64,000 nucleotides of DNA. It comes from Rhyzopertha dominica (taxonomy: Eukaryota; Arthropoda; Insecta; Coleoptera; Bostrichidae). Position 1 is the first letter of the stretch, and the number at the start of each line of letters is the position of its first letter. The stretch is from contig QCXZ01000045.1 in assembly GCA_025024175.1 (NCBI GenBank), positions 2,916,649 to 2,980,648 of the forward strand. Direction: 5' to 3'. The translations under genes and the position numbers were made by a program. Below are positions 1 through 10,809 of this stretch, one piece after another. The notes beneath the pieces are model-generated. The model saw only the letters and a program-made list of their open reading frames with translations. It did not search any database and was not told the DNA's origin.

Positions 1-1061
1 TATACAATTAAAACTGACAAGGTAGTTCCACCGAATATATAGAATTATGGTTATATATAGCCTATCTACTAAAAAACTTAAAACTAATGGCTTTTCGGTG
101 GTGTCCAGGAGTTCAAGGGTCTCACGGTTCCTGTACGGACCCCTGGTCCATAGATACCACCTCGCCAATGTTTTACTGTTTAAAACCCATTCTTCCCTCT
201 GGCTCTTGCCTGCGCGCGCGACACCTTGTCTGCCAGCATTCCCAACAATCCGGCTCTGCCAGGGTCATGGAGTATTTACAATGTTTCAGTAGGTACCCCC
301 CAGACCGCCTTCTCAAGTTTCTAATCAAAGGGTCCGCAAGCGGACAGAGGTATACCACATGATCAGGCGTCCCCTCTTCTCCACATTCGCACGCTGGTTC
401 TTTGTCTTGAACCAAATCTCTGTAGGTTTACTCCATATGGTCCATGCTCACTCAGAAAATGTACCAAGTCCTGGAGGGGCTCATGTGGTCCAGATTCCTC
501 CTGTTACAACGGTAGGGAAAATCGACCGCCTCCTCTCCCCTTTTTCACTGTGTCTGCATTGTCATCTCCCCACTCCTCATTTTTTATAGCAGATATTTCT
601 CTTTTGGAATGGCCTGGATGCCACCAGCATATCCCTTAGCTTGTCATGTTCATTCTTCCTCAGCCAGTAGTTTGCTGCTCTTTTCCTGATTTCAAAGTCC
701 AGGAGCAGCAAGGCCTCAAAGGACGTGGTCGAGAAGGTCCCAGACAGTCGAAAGAGCACCCCCTTCTGTGATCTCCTGATTATTGCTTTAGGTTAAACCA
801 GTAGCAGGCGGTACGACCAGAACTGGCTCCATATCCCGCTATCGATGCCAACACGGTATTCATATATGTGCGCATGTTCGACAGCGGCATTCTGTGCTCC
901 CGTTTGGAAATGCTCGCAATTTTATGCATCATTTTCGAAGCTTTACCACTAGCCTGTTCCACATGAGTGAGGAGTAACGCATCCCCTAATTTAATGATTG
1001 GATCCCTCATAAGAGATCCTTTCATTAACGAGTGATGAGTCTTGTCGGTAGGGATACTCAT
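1..1061 (-). mobile_element. R1-type LINE, 3' end of ORF2 (decayed)
   Basis: Read on the minus strand, three adjacent open stretches in different frames follow the C-terminal order of R1-clade non-LTR retrotransposon ORF2 proteins. At 1061-780 there is a segment with SGKASKMMHKIA, RTYMNTVLASIAGYGAS, as found after the reverse transcriptase core. At 759-577 comes LSGTFSTTSFEALL followed by EIRKRAANYWLRK. At 415-173 is a Cys/His motif, CECGEEGTPDHVVYLCP, typical of the C-terminal zinc-knuckle region. Frame changes between segments show it is dead. The 3' end may continue left of the window. It lies antisense in an intron upstream of the first Rbp exon seen here. Confidence 0.75.
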
Positions 1062-1699
1062 TTTATTCTCTTTGCACCACTCGTCGACGAGTAGGAAAGT
1101 AGTCGCACCTTAGGAACGTCACAGAACGGAGTGAACGCATGGTTGGGCCGAGTTAATAAATTTATTCACCGATCTAGCCTAATATTCAGATCATAAATAA
1201 TGGCGGGCACGCCAATGATTTAAATGTCTCAGGCAATTTTCTACTCCACCACGTCTGCCTTCTTTCCTGGCGTGCACATACGCCTACATATGTATGCGCG
1301 TGAATATGTAGGTATTTCGGCACGAAAAGTTCTATAATCATTTACTAAAAATTCAGCTGACATAGACAACGACAGAACTAAGTAACGTGTGTGAACCACC
1401 TGAAAGCACCAGCAGAGGTTGCTTTAGCTGGTGGAGCGGCAACATTCTATACAGTGGGGTTATATTTACAGAATAATTAAATGAATGAATACTTTACGCA
1501 AATTACGAGCACATAGAACAAAATACAAAACATGTACCAAATCTCCATCACTGAGGGTAATTCGAGCACCATCCGCTGTGGATGCCGCCACCACGGCCGC
1601 CTATCACAGAGCTGACTAGTTACGTTCAGAGCACCGCCATGCGTAGATAGAACTGACAGCTGATGATCCTGACAGCTGACCTGTTCTTCTCGGTGCTAG
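1062..1699. other. Intronic stretch, nothing recognised
   Basis: No coding exon, RNA gene or clear repeat is visible. A pyrimidine-rich run ending in TAG at 1697-1699 is the acceptor for the exon that follows. The upstream part may hold the 5' continuation of the antisense LINE, but no family motif is recognisable. Confidence 0.5.
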
Positions 1700-1890
1700 T
1701 GCCCGCCCCCAAACAGCTGACGCTAGAGCGACAGCTAAACAAGAGCGTGCTCATCAGCTGGACGGCACCCGATGCCGGTCCTGGCAACCATATAGAAAGC
1801 TATCACGTCTACGTCGATGGTGTCCTTAAGGCGACCATCAAGGCCACCGAACGGACTAGGGCGCTGGTGGAAGGGGTAGACAGCAATAGG
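1700..1890 (+). CDS. Rbp: RIM-binding protein exon (start of first FN3 domain)
   Basis: First Rbp exon in the window. The translation begins with PAPKQLTLERQLNKSVLISW and runs to ALVEGVDSNR. The LISW tryptophan, the YHVYVDG strand and the hydrophobic spacing are those of the N-terminal half of a fibronectin III domain. RIM-binding proteins are presynaptic scaffolds that link RIM and voltage-gated calcium channels at the active zone. The family order is SH3-I, three FN3, SH3-II, SH3-III. The exon starts after a TAG acceptor, with two bases completing a codon from an upstream exon outside the window. It ends at a strong GTAAGT donor in phase 0, which fits the acceptor at 5457. The in-frame ATG at 1663 lies in intron sequence before the acceptor and is not a start. 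Confidence 0.9.
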
Positions 1891-2292
1891 GTAAGTAGTT
1901 GTTATTATCTTGAGGACAATGGAAATGATGAATGGGAAGTATTTCAGAAGTGGGATATTTATCTTGATTGTTTTTATAATGGCTTTCGTCTCCAATGAAG
2001 ACGAATTATTATTGGGAGTAATCAGGATGGGTAATATGAAAGAATTTTAATTTTCGGTCGTTAATAAATATTAATGAATAGTAAGTTTAGTATCTTTATG
2101 ACGTAATATACTTTCATTTTAAATAGTAATTTTTGCTATTTGGTGAAATTCAGATTGTGGCCGATGCGGCAGGTATACTGTACCTGCTTACACATCAAAA
2201 TTAACAGTGAACTGATCATCTATCATACCTTTGACCCGTTAATTCTAATCGTCACGTTTATAGAACGGAGGTTAAATGCAGTTTGAAGCCAT

Positions 2293-3780
2293 ACCTTGCA
2301 AACTGTGATTAAGGGATGAAATTTATCGCGATTGTTGTACATACCAATGCCTTCAATTTAAGATATGGAGCCACGACGAGCCCCCCTTCCCCCCAGGGGT
2401 CGCTGACAGCGAGTTGCATACCTACCAGGAGCAAATTGCCAAAAACCGCTTTTTTCGGCGTTTTTTAACCGGGTTTTCGACATGTTTCATCGTTTTAAAA
2501 CTTAGTAGTTACACTTGCCCCGTATTAAAAAAAATAACTTACATACTCCCCGTTGCCTACATTGCACAGGGCAAAAAATACACCTTTTTGATGATACTGA
2601 CGCTGACATGCACCCACCTGGGGGTTATATGCAGATGTAAAAGACGGAAAATAGGTACTTTCCAATGTAAGCAATAAAGAGGATGTATCTAAAAGGTCCT
2701 TTACACAAGCCTACCACACATTTCTTGGACAAAAATAAACGGATCTACCTAACATAGATACAGGGTGTTGAAGTTTAGATTTTGTTTTTGATATTTTGCA
2801 ATACTTTTGAAAAAAATATAATATTTTAGTGAAATTAGCTACATGGGAGCTTTTTGGTTCAAGGTATTCAAATCTATTAATTGTGGCGTCTATAATAATA
2901 TAATAAAAAATAAACAAGTACACCTTGTAATAGTCGCTATCATTAACTTTTTTCAACATATACATGCATTCAACATGCATTACATTTTATATCTGTAATG
3001 CATGTCAATCATTTGATAAATACGATACGTTTCAAGTAGGCTTAACTAACTATTAATTAATAGTTAACTACTGGTAAAATTAAATCAGTTTTCCCAAAGT
3101 TTGTATTTTAACAATTGACATTACTTTTCACAAAATAAATAAATTATTATAAAATCATGAATACAAATAAACATATATAAAACAAATATATAAAAACAAA
3201 TAAATAAAAACAAATAAATAAATTACCAAAACAGGAACACAAATAAATAAAAACAGTTGAAACGTTCACCATTTTCACGCATACAAAGTTTTATACAGCG
3301 AATAAAATTAAATTGTACCCTTTGCATTACTTCTTCATCGCTTCTAAGGTTATTAACTAAAATCATAAATGCGTTGCCACAGCTGTTCTTCACTGTTTAC
3401 AGGTGCCCTGTAAATGACAGACTCAAGATGTCCCCATAGAAAAGAAAATAAAATAGAAAAAAAGAGCGTGGTGGCTAGTTTACAGGAACGTCATTGCCTC
3501 TACATATCCACTTGTTCAGGTACTGCTGATTTAAGAAGTTTCGAACATTTAAGAAGCATGCATAAGTGAAACTACTAAGTTTTAAAACGATGAAACATGT
3601 CGAAAACCCAATTCAAAAGCGTCGAAAAATGCGGTTTTTGGCAATTTGCTCCTGGTGGGTAGACAACCCGCTGCCAGCGCGACCTGCGGGACTTCCCTTG
3701 TGGCTCCATATCTTAAATCGAAGGTATTAGTATGGACAATACTCGCGCCAAGTTTCATCCCTAATCACGATTTGCAAGGT
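2293..3780. repeat. Foldback-type element with long inverted arms
   Basis: The left arm (about 2293-2520) and right arm (about 3560-3780) are imperfect reverse complements over roughly 220 bp. Shared blocks include ACCTTGCAAA near each outer edge, the ATATGGAGCCAC block (2363 and 3705) and the GTTTTCGACATGTTTCATCG block (2473 and 3590). The centre (2700-3450) is very AT-rich and has no transposase motif. The structure fits a non-autonomous foldback or long-arm MITE in the Rbp intron. No target duplication was resolved. Confidence 0.75.
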
Positions 3781-3952
3781 CGATGGTCTTATCCACCTCA
3801 TTATTATAAGATCCCCTTTTCGTATCTCATGAGTAGTCGACATCAGTTTACTGGGGATGCATACTAATTAAAGAAGATCACGGATTGTTTAACCACATGG
3901 AAACTCTTAGTAAAACGTTTAATGTGTCTCCCTTATCTACCTCTACCAAACC

Positions 3953-4520
3953 TTGTACGCGAAACAAGATTTCTCCGAGATTCCCCCAAAACTTGGCTTC
4001 AACTCAAAAAGACCGTGTGAGAGCGCTTTGACCGTGGATCGTCCAGTTTGGTGCACACCATCACACGTGATTAAACAGGGCTATACTGCTACCATCAGAA
4101 AAAAACGCAACAGTTGGGTCTTTCAGGAGCAGTCGGCTCCAACAAAAGTAGTCCGTGAAAAACCGAAACAAAAAAAAGTTACCACCTTTTATTTAAATAC
4201 TGGGAATGTTTCCACTGCATCACTAGTTGATAAATGTACTGTTAATTCAGAATTGTTCACTACAGTTTCTTTGTCTCGGGTTCCCCAAAAGGTTCGCGAA
4301 AAAACGTCCAAGAGCAACTTATATCAAGACAACGCACTGGCTCACATTGCTCGAACCAAAGAATGTTTAAATAACCAACAAACAGCACCTGATGAATTCT
4401 TATTTCCGCGTTTAAAGGATAAATTACAGGGTTCACATTTTACATTGGCCGAATAAGCAGTAGATACATTTAAAAATTAAATAAACAAGCTATGGCCAGA
4501 ACATTGAGCCAAATGTTTTA
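3953..4520 (+). mobile_element. mariner transposase remnant (cecropia/SETMAR-like)
   Basis: A 167-codon open stretch resembles the C-terminal half of mariner transposases related to the SETMAR transposase. It has KPKQKKVTTFYLNTGNVST, then CTVNSELFTTVSL, then LYQDNALAHIARTKECLNNQ (catalytic D of the QDNA block) and FLFPRLKDKLQG. The segment that should carry the third acidic residue (the PDLAP block) is shortened to APDEF, so a small in-frame deletion has removed the D34D site. Coding decay continues past the stop at 4456, with recognisable words to about 4520. Non-functional intronic fossil. Confidence 0.75.
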
Positions 4521-4863
4521 AATAATGGTTTTAGCGGACCATTAGAGGAGAATACTTTAAAAAATCATAATACCTAAATGGTTTTTGAACCAGTAATTAA
4601 CAATTTTGACTTACACGCGCGTAACACTTGACTAACTTGCCCAATACTAGTTATGCTTTTCGGCGAAATTACATTAGCACATTAGCCAGCCCATTAAAGT
4701 TTATCTCAACTAGACCATTTACAAAAATACAGAAAAGCGGGACTGACCCGAAATCTATGCAAACTACATCAAAATAAATACGCGATTCTAAAATTTTAAC
4801 ACAACCAATTTACGTTAAATCACTTTTAAGTAAAGGATTTTGGCATATTATACCGCCAACTGA

Positions 4864-4938
4864 CCACCTGACCTGATCTGATCTGACCTAACCTGACCTG
4901 ACCTGACCTGACCTGACCTGACCTGACCTGACCTGACC
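4864..4938. repeat. (ACCTG)n microsatellite
   Basis: About 15 units of the pentamer ACCTG/TGACC, slightly degenerate on the left (GATCTGATCTG, CTAACCTG) and perfect in the middle. Not the insect telomere repeat TTAGG. Intronic. Confidence 0.95.
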
Positions 4939-5456
4939 AAACAACATTAACTTCCGAATTGTATCGGTTGATACGAGACTGATTTTCAATTTCATATTAG
5001 TATTTAAAAAAAAACTAGTTTTATCATAAGGTGCAACTTTGTTTTGTTGCTTACACAACTAGCCAAAGACGAGGTTTATAATGGACGAGTCGACAGAGTA
5101 AAATTTAATGTAATGTAATATTTTGGTAATTCTAATTGGCCTATTTAAATTGGCAACGTGACAAAAGCTCAACCTTTCGTTTTATTTACATGCTCTTGTA
5201 CAAGCTAACCATCATAGAGTCATAAACCATAAAGGCCGCAGCCTTTTCTAGAAACGAAACCATCGGATATTTACTTTCTCGATTTTCTAAAAGTCTTGTA
5301 TCAATACCTTGCCAAATGCCTACAAGGACTTTAGAATTTACTGTTTTATTATTAAAGGAAATGTAGTTTTACCCAAATTTAGGCGGGATATGCCTTTTGC
5401 TAAAAGTAGTGTTAAAATTAATTTACTTATTACATAACAAATTAATTCCTTTCTAG

Positions 5457-5689
5457 CCTCATCGAATCAGTGTACGGTCTGTGACTACCAATCGGCGGAC
5501 TTCTCGAGATGCAGCCTGCACCATGATCATTGGGCGGGACACCCATCAACTAGGGCCTAGTGCCGTACGAGCTTCCAATATAACGTCGACATCGGCGGTC
5601 ATCAGTTGGTTGCCAGCCAACTCCAATCATCAGCATGTTGTATGCGTTAACAACGTCGAAGTGAGAACTGTGAAACCTGGGGTTTACAG
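5457..5689 (+). CDS. Rbp: RIM-binding protein exon (end of FN3-1, start of FN3-2)
   Basis: Phase 0 at the acceptor (TTCTAG) and two bases of an Arg codon at the donor (AG|GTAAAT). The translation PHRISVRSV followed by SRDAACTMIIGRD closes the first FN3 domain. LGPSAVRASNITSTSAVISW then opens the second, with the conserved ISWLPANSNHQHVV segment. These stretches are among the most conserved in insect RIM-BPs and identify the gene. Joining to the exon at 1700-1890 (…VDSNR) preserves the frame. The GTG at 5481 is an internal codon, not a start. Confidence 0.93.
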
Positions 5690-5988
5690 GTAAATATTCG
5701 AATATGCTTCGCCTGGAGATTGTGTTATTACAAAGTATTTTAGTGCCGTACAACTTCGCAGATAAAACGGTTAATAGTTGCAATTTGAAACATTTTATAT
5801 TTCGAACTAAAACTTGATCTATATTGACATTCATAATTTTGAAATGAAAATACCAGCTCTGAGTTTTTGCCACTAGTTTCGCCCTTATTAGGGCTCTTCA
5901 AGCAGGAATGCCGAATGACTGAGCTATTCATAACGTTAACTAAAACCTGTGAGGATCATAATAAGACTGTATGGATATATATTTACAG

Positions 5989-6176
5989 ACATACCATTAC
6001 CGGACTGGCACCTAATACACAATACAGGGTGACAGTGAGGGCGAAACATCATAGAGCTGCATCAAACGTTGCTAACCTGGCTGAAGATTTACCGATGCCC
6101 GCAGCAGCTCACACCGACTTCAGAACGTTGCCGAAAGGATTGCCCGATCCACCTAGTGAAATACAAGTTGAACCAG
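5989..6176 (+). CDS. Rbp: RIM-binding protein exon (end of FN3-2 and linker)
   Basis: The acceptor ATTTACAG is followed by one base completing the Arg codon begun at 5689, then HTITGLAPNTQYRVTVRAKH, the classic C-terminal half of an FN3 domain (GL.P.T.Y.V.V.A). A Pro/Ala-rich linker follows, then PDPPSEIQVEPG, which leads into FN3-3. The donor is CAG|GTGATG with one base of a Gly codon, matching the phase of the acceptor at 8501. The upstream 299-base intron and in-frame read-through from 5867 are not coding. Confidence 0.93.
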
Positions 6177-6440
6177 GTGATGCGATTGATATTAATTTAA
6201 AAAAGCATTGAACCATATGTGCAGAGAATTGTAAATCTAATTAAATCAAAATGTATTGTGGAGTCTTTGGGTCAGTTACTAAATGCAGAATGCAAAAAAG
6301 TATTGATTACTTCTAATCAAACACATTCACTACTTGAAATATAAAATGAATTGATTTGGAACCTCTAACATGTCCTCTTAACTGAATTTAAAGACAGCGT
6401 GTAACATATTCAATTTCATTTAAAACTACTATTAATTTGG
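6177..6440. other. Intronic stretch, nothing recognised
   Basis: AT-rich intron sequence between the Rbp donor and the MITE that starts at 6441. No feature seen. Confidence 0.5.
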
Positions 6441-6697
6441 AATTTAGATGGTAATGCCATCTGCCAGCATTACACTGATATGATGACAAAGCCACCTAGT
6501 TGCTAAAACGGGTGCTACTTCCTAAAGGAAGTGACCTGTAGCCTGACAAGTTGACATGCACCTGCATACATCAGCTTGACAGCAGGCCCGTTAGGAAGTA
6601 GTACTCGTGGTGGCTACTATACTATTAGTACTAGGCTACTAGGTGGCTATGCCATCGTGTCAGTGTAATGCTAACAGATGGCTTTGGCATCTAAATT
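6441..6697. repeat. Inverted-repeat MITE, 257 bp
   Basis: Arms of about 60 bp at 6441-6500 and about 6637-6697 are imperfect reverse complements. The outer ends read AATTTAGATG and CATCTAAATT, with AGCATTACACTGA as an inner shared block. Single-copy centre, no coding capacity. Probably a small non-autonomous DNA element. Confidence 0.8.
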
Positions 6698-7026
6698 TCT
6701 ACTTACATCATACCGAACCTTTGGTGTATAGGCAAAACCAGTTAGTTCTATGCCGCGCTGTGTGCACTAGATCTATTTGCAGTTGGTTGCGGTGCAGAAA
6801 GCACAGCATAGACATGCATTTTTTAGGACTATTAATGATGATTAAGCCAGTCCACATGAAATATTTTGTTTATTTTTTTTAATGCGTAGGTATATAAGGT
6901 CGTGGTTCTAAAAAAACTACTATTAAGGTGGACACCTCCGATGCACAATAGAAAGGGTAATGCGTTAATGCTGGCATGTTATTGGTTCAATACTTTCAAA
7001 TTCGGTTGGTTTACATTACACTAGAC

Positions 7027-7468
7027 TAGGGCTGCCATCCGTCCGGATTTTCCTGGATTTGTCCTAGTTTGGAAGACGTCCGGGGAGCGTCCGGGCGGGG
7101 TTTAAATTGTAGTCCGGGTAAATATTGTTAATTGTATGGAAAAAATTAAAAGTTAAACAAGTTTTCATTTAATTTTATTAACTGAGTAACTAATATTGGG
7201 TTTGTTCATTTTTTATTTAATACCTGAAAAGGTTAAAAAATAAAGCAAAATTACTCACTTGTTGTCACAAGTACGATTAAACATACTATTTCATGCAACA
7301 AAAGAGGTTTAAAATTAAAGTGTTCTTCTATCAAGTACGGAGTAAAATATATTTTAATCAAGATGTAAGCGAATGAAAAAAGTATCGAAATGTCCAGGGT
7401 GAAAGCTCCAAAATCCGGGGAACTTACGCTTCCGGTCCTGGGGGGCAAGTTTTAGAGATGGCAGCCCT
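7027..7468. mobile_element. Short hAT-like MITE with 8-bp target duplication
   Basis: The ends are TAGGGCTGCCATC and its exact reverse complement (7456-7468). The element is flanked by CACTAGAC (7019-7026) and CACTGGAC (7469-7476), an 8-bp target duplication with one mismatch, the size typical of hAT elements. The interior is non-coding with several TCCGG words near both ends. Intronic in Rbp. Confidence 0.8.
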
Positions 7469-7784
7469 ACACTGGACCAAACGCAACAATATCCAATTGC
7501 TTGAAATGTCTCACCTTATGCTAGGTTAGGAGTTCTGTTTTCTGTTAAAACTTATTGAACATAAAAGGACGTCAAGTTGGCAATTCCAAAATAAATCATT
7601 ATTTCAATTCAATAACCAACATGTTGTAGTGAAGACTTCCCCTTATATGCTCCTCCACAGTACCCCTTTAAACTTTTCTCCAGAATTAAATTCAATAGTA
7701 AAACAGGTTCGCAAAAAGTTTTCCCCTACATATTCCCAATGGTAAACAATAAAACTACATGGTAATGATAATAAATACTGACCT

Positions 7785-7900
7785 GGAATTTGAATAGGGC
7801 TTGTATGGTGTAATGGTTAGCACATTTGACTAGTAAGAAAAGGTCCCCGGTTCAAATGTTGGTCAAAGCTTTCAATACTTTTTTCATAAATAAATTTACC
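7785..7900 (+). repeat. tRNA-derived SINE-like repeat, copy 1
   Basis: Contains a tRNA-like block at 7801-7870. The A-box-like part reads TGGTGTAATGGTTAGCAC and the B-box-like part is GGTTCAAAT. It is followed by a TCAAAGCT word and an AT-rich tail (CAATACTTTTTTCATAA). It shares the leading GGAATTTGAA and the tail with the copy at 11603, and the GACTAG…GGTC core with a reversed copy at 23553. The cloverleaf is too degenerate for a working tRNA. Confidence 0.65.
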
Positions 7901-8500
7901 TGTAAAATACCCCACTGTTTAATGATTCTTCAAACAGCAATGTCTTGTAAACCGTCCAACTATCCATAGCTGATGCATACTTAATTGCAGAAGTTTATTT
8001 GTGACAGGCCCTTTACGAACATGCGCGATTTTCAGCCAGTGAAGGCGATGTTCCTTTTTTAATATTTCTCTGACTTCTTACCATATAGCCTGTTACGTCA
8101 TTCTACCGCTAGATTTGGACACTACTGAAGATTTTTAGGTAGCCTTTTAAGGTAGCAAGTCTGTTTTTTCAATTTCATTAATCCCTTGACATCCAGTACA
8201 CCATTTTCGGTTTTAGTCTTCACCATCTTACTGTATTGCACCTGCAGACCCATAAAGCATTATTTGTTACTTTACTGGTAACTTCTTCCAGAAAAGGTTT
8301 GAAGTTAGCCTATTATCTAATGTTTGTCCCAGGAACTTTGCGTCGGTAACAGGAAATTGTTGAAACTTAAACTTAAAATATAAATGGCATCTCCTGTCTA
8401 GAAGTATTTATACTTTTGTAAACAGTGCCGAAGAGGCGAACTTCATTTATATCTTATGTTGTATTAGCTTTACATTTGTTTTTTTTTTTTTAATTTTCAG
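7901..8500. other. Intronic stretch, nothing recognised
   Basis: No coding or repeat structure recognised. The T-rich run ending in TTTTCAG (8480-8500) is the polypyrimidine tract and acceptor for the next Rbp exon. Confidence 0.6.
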
Positions 8501-8856
8501 GCCCCCAAGACGGAACGCTCCTCGTCACCTGGCACCCAATTCAAGCACCACACCACCCTGGTTCTACCATAACCGGTTACGCAGTTTTCGCAGATGGCAA
8601 GAAGGTCACCGATGTCGATTCACCAACAGGAGATCACGCGCTCATCGACATCAGCAAGTTGCTCGGACTGAATCCTAAGCACGTCACCGTTAGAACCAAA
8701 GCCAGGGATAGTCAGTCTGCTGACTCGGTACCAACACCAATTCCGTTTAGCGTTTTAAGAGGTGGTGCCGCCAGAGCGCGTCAGCAGCCACATTCGGCGG
8801 TACTACCGGCTCACATGAGGCAGCAGGGACAGCGCCAGCAGCAGCAGGGACAACAG
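8501..8856 (+). CDS. Rbp: RIM-binding protein exon (third FN3 domain and Gln-rich linker)
   Basis: The acceptor follows a long T tract. Two bases complete the Gly codon begun at 6176, giving EPG-PQDGTLLVTWHPI, the start of FN3-3. The domain continues through ITGYAVFADGKKV, HALIDISKL and KHVTVRTKARDSQSADSVP, a complete third FN3 on one exon. The tail after SVLRGG is rich in Gln and Arg (QQGQRQQQQGQQ) and marks the flexible linker before SH3-II. The exon ends at CAG|GTAAGT in phase 0, and 10039 joins in frame. Reading on into the intron meets a stop after a few codons. Confidence 0.93.
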
Positions 8857-10038
8857 GTAAGTCAACAGCAAAAATATTAAATTAAACAAAGGCAGGTATT
8901 CTATGTATTTTGCAAGAAATTCCTTTATTTGAAATTGATTTGTATTCGACTTGCTGTGTTAACGTTTCTGCTACAGTTCTTTCATACACTTTCGTTGGGT
9001 CACTCAGCCGAGAAGTACCCGATAGAATTACAACTTTGCAACATTAAGAGTTCATACCCTTAAACACATAATTTGGTATAGAGTATGGCATGAGACTCGG
9101 GAGCAGCTTTAGTAACACGTTTACTGGGTCAAGCGAACTAAAATACACTTCGCTTTTATTAAAAAACTGAAACAATATAAATTTATTAATGAAATAATAT
9201 ATAAAGTCTTGGAAAAGATCTTGTTACTGACAGCAATACGGTTAACAACCCGGGGCGCGTACTGGCAGTCCTTACTACGCTTCAGAGTGATCGTGTTCTG
9301 AAATGTAGTAAAGTACGGACCGATTCGAACGCATCATTTCAACCATCAATCTTTACTACGATTCAGCACGTTCTATGCCAAGCATTTCGAAATGTAGTAA
9401 TAAATGGCGAAAATCTTTTTTCACAACCTAAAAATTCCGAGACACCATAGAAATTTCCATACATCCCAATAATCTAAATCGCGAAGATGGTTGTCATCAT
9501 TCCACTATTTGGTACCCAATCACCCAACGGCTATTCCCACTTTCACAATCTCCCTCCTCTGCCGTTTAAGCTTCCCCACCCCCCCCCCCCCCCCCGTAGC
9601 GCTAGGTACAACGTTACCTATCGTTTCCATTCTCTTGCCACCTTAGGATATGGTTCAGAGCGGACGTGTTTCTCGCGTTAGGTTTGTACAATATTCCATG
9701 CTCCTTATTCCTGTCCCGATGCCCCTTACAAGTACGGGCCAAAAGTCGACCTTATTCCAAAATCAATTTTCTGCCGCCCTTCTCTAATAACCTATATTTT
9801 CTTCTCTTCTGGAATTAAGTCGTTTACTTCCAGTTATTTGTTTATGAAGAATAACTACTTCCTGTTTACTGTTCTTGCTTCTACAGCTACATATTTAATA
9901 ACAATATTTTCTTATTTCCTTCCTTTCAGCTTTTTTTATTCTAGACTCTAAAATGCCTATTTGATACTTGTTAAAGTGTTACATTTTTTATAAGCTACCA
10001 GGCTGTTAAAGATTAAAACTAAGTGCTTTGTTTAGCAG
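8857..10038. other. Rbp intron
   Basis: Holds two adjacent palindromic repeats (9272-9400, listed separately), a run of about 18 C at 9581-9597, and the acceptor TTTAGCAG at 10031-10038. No exon with matching phase was seen inside. Confidence 0.6.
9272..9400. repeat. Two tandem related hairpins
   Basis: 9272-9286 (TTACTACGCTTCAGA) pairs with 9297-9311 (TCTGAAATGTAGTAA) with two mismatches. A diverged second unit has TTACTACGATTCAG at 9353-9366 and CGAAATGTAGTAA at 9388-9400. Tandem hairpins of this kind suggest a duplicated small MITE; a structured RNA is possible but unsupported. Confidence 0.6.
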
Positions 10039-10126
10039 GTCATAGAGCCCGACGAAAATCTGAGCGACAAGGAGATATTTCCTACTACAACTCAACACAG
10101 GCAACCACCAGGAATACCATCGATAG
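10039..10126 (+). CDS. Rbp: RIM-binding protein exon (linker, acidic)
   Basis: A short 88-base exon between TTTAGCAG and AG|GTAGAA. It starts in phase 0 as VIEPDENLSDKEIFP and ends with PGIPSI plus one base. It encodes acidic linker sequence between FN3-3 and SH3-II. The motif DENLSDKEI is echoed in the next exon (NLSEDEI). Both junctions keep the Rbp frame, which is the main support because the exon carries no domain. Confidence 0.85.
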
Positions 10127-10635
10127 GTAGAAAACTTAGTGATATGTGATTTAGTATTACGCCAGATATTAGAATAGAGAAATTAGTGAGCATGGATATT
10201 TACATAGAGCATTTTGTATAGATTTGGAAATTATTAAATCCTGAAGTAGATTCCCGAATATAAAGCAAGCAGCTGCTTTCGGAAACTTACTTTAGCATGC
10301 TAGTGAAAGCATTAGTAGAACACAGTCCCCAAAGTTTACAATATAAACGAAGAAACAGGCTCGTCNTCGATCAAACCTTAATAATTGCAATTTGCTCATT
10401 CACCCACTTTTATTAACAAGTAAACATTACAAAATGCAAAAAATTTGTAATTTACGATGCACTTTGATAAGCCTAACAGTTACACACTCCACACCAGTTT
10501 TGCACGAGTTTGGTCATTAGCAAGCATTTATTTTGAACTTAGAAGGTCTGCAGTAGATTGGGTGTGAAACTGAAGTTAACAAAAGAATTCCAACATTTTT
10601 CTATCCCTAAACAACAGCTCAACGCTCCATTCCAG
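10127..10635. other. Rbp intron
   Basis: Ordinary AT-rich intron containing one ambiguous base near 10366. No repeat or exon recognised. It ends at the CATTCCAG acceptor. Confidence 0.6.
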
Positions 10636-10809
10636 AAATAACCAAGGAATCTTACGACACAAACTTGTCTGAAGACGAGATACTGGATAGGCGGGGTCAA
10701 AGACAACAGCAGTTTCACAGGCAGAGGAACCCAGCTCAACCCACTCAACAAAGGATGGATCAGCAGCAGCAGCAGCAGCAACAACAACAACAACAACAAT
10801 ACTACCAGG
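10636..10809 (+). CDS. Rbp: RIM-binding protein exon (linker with polyglutamine tract), GC donor
   Basis: The acceptor CATTCCAG is followed by two bases completing a Glu codon, then ITKESYDTNLSEDEILDRRG, a Gln/Arg/Pro stretch and 13 consecutive Gln codons (mixed CAG and CAA) ending YYQ. No GT donor fits. The sequence at the phase-correct site is AGG|GCAAGT, a GC-AG type donor with an otherwise ideal consensus. It leaves one G, which joins GT at 13347 to make Gly. The Gln run is a likely length-variable region. SH3-II begins in the next exon. Confidence 0.85.

Noticed and set aside
4864..4938. Interstitial telomere repeat.
   Set aside because: The unit is ACCTG, not TTAGG/CCTAA.
7801..7870. 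A functional tRNA gene.
   Set aside because: The A and B box words are present but the stems do not pair well, and related copies with tails indicate a SINE.
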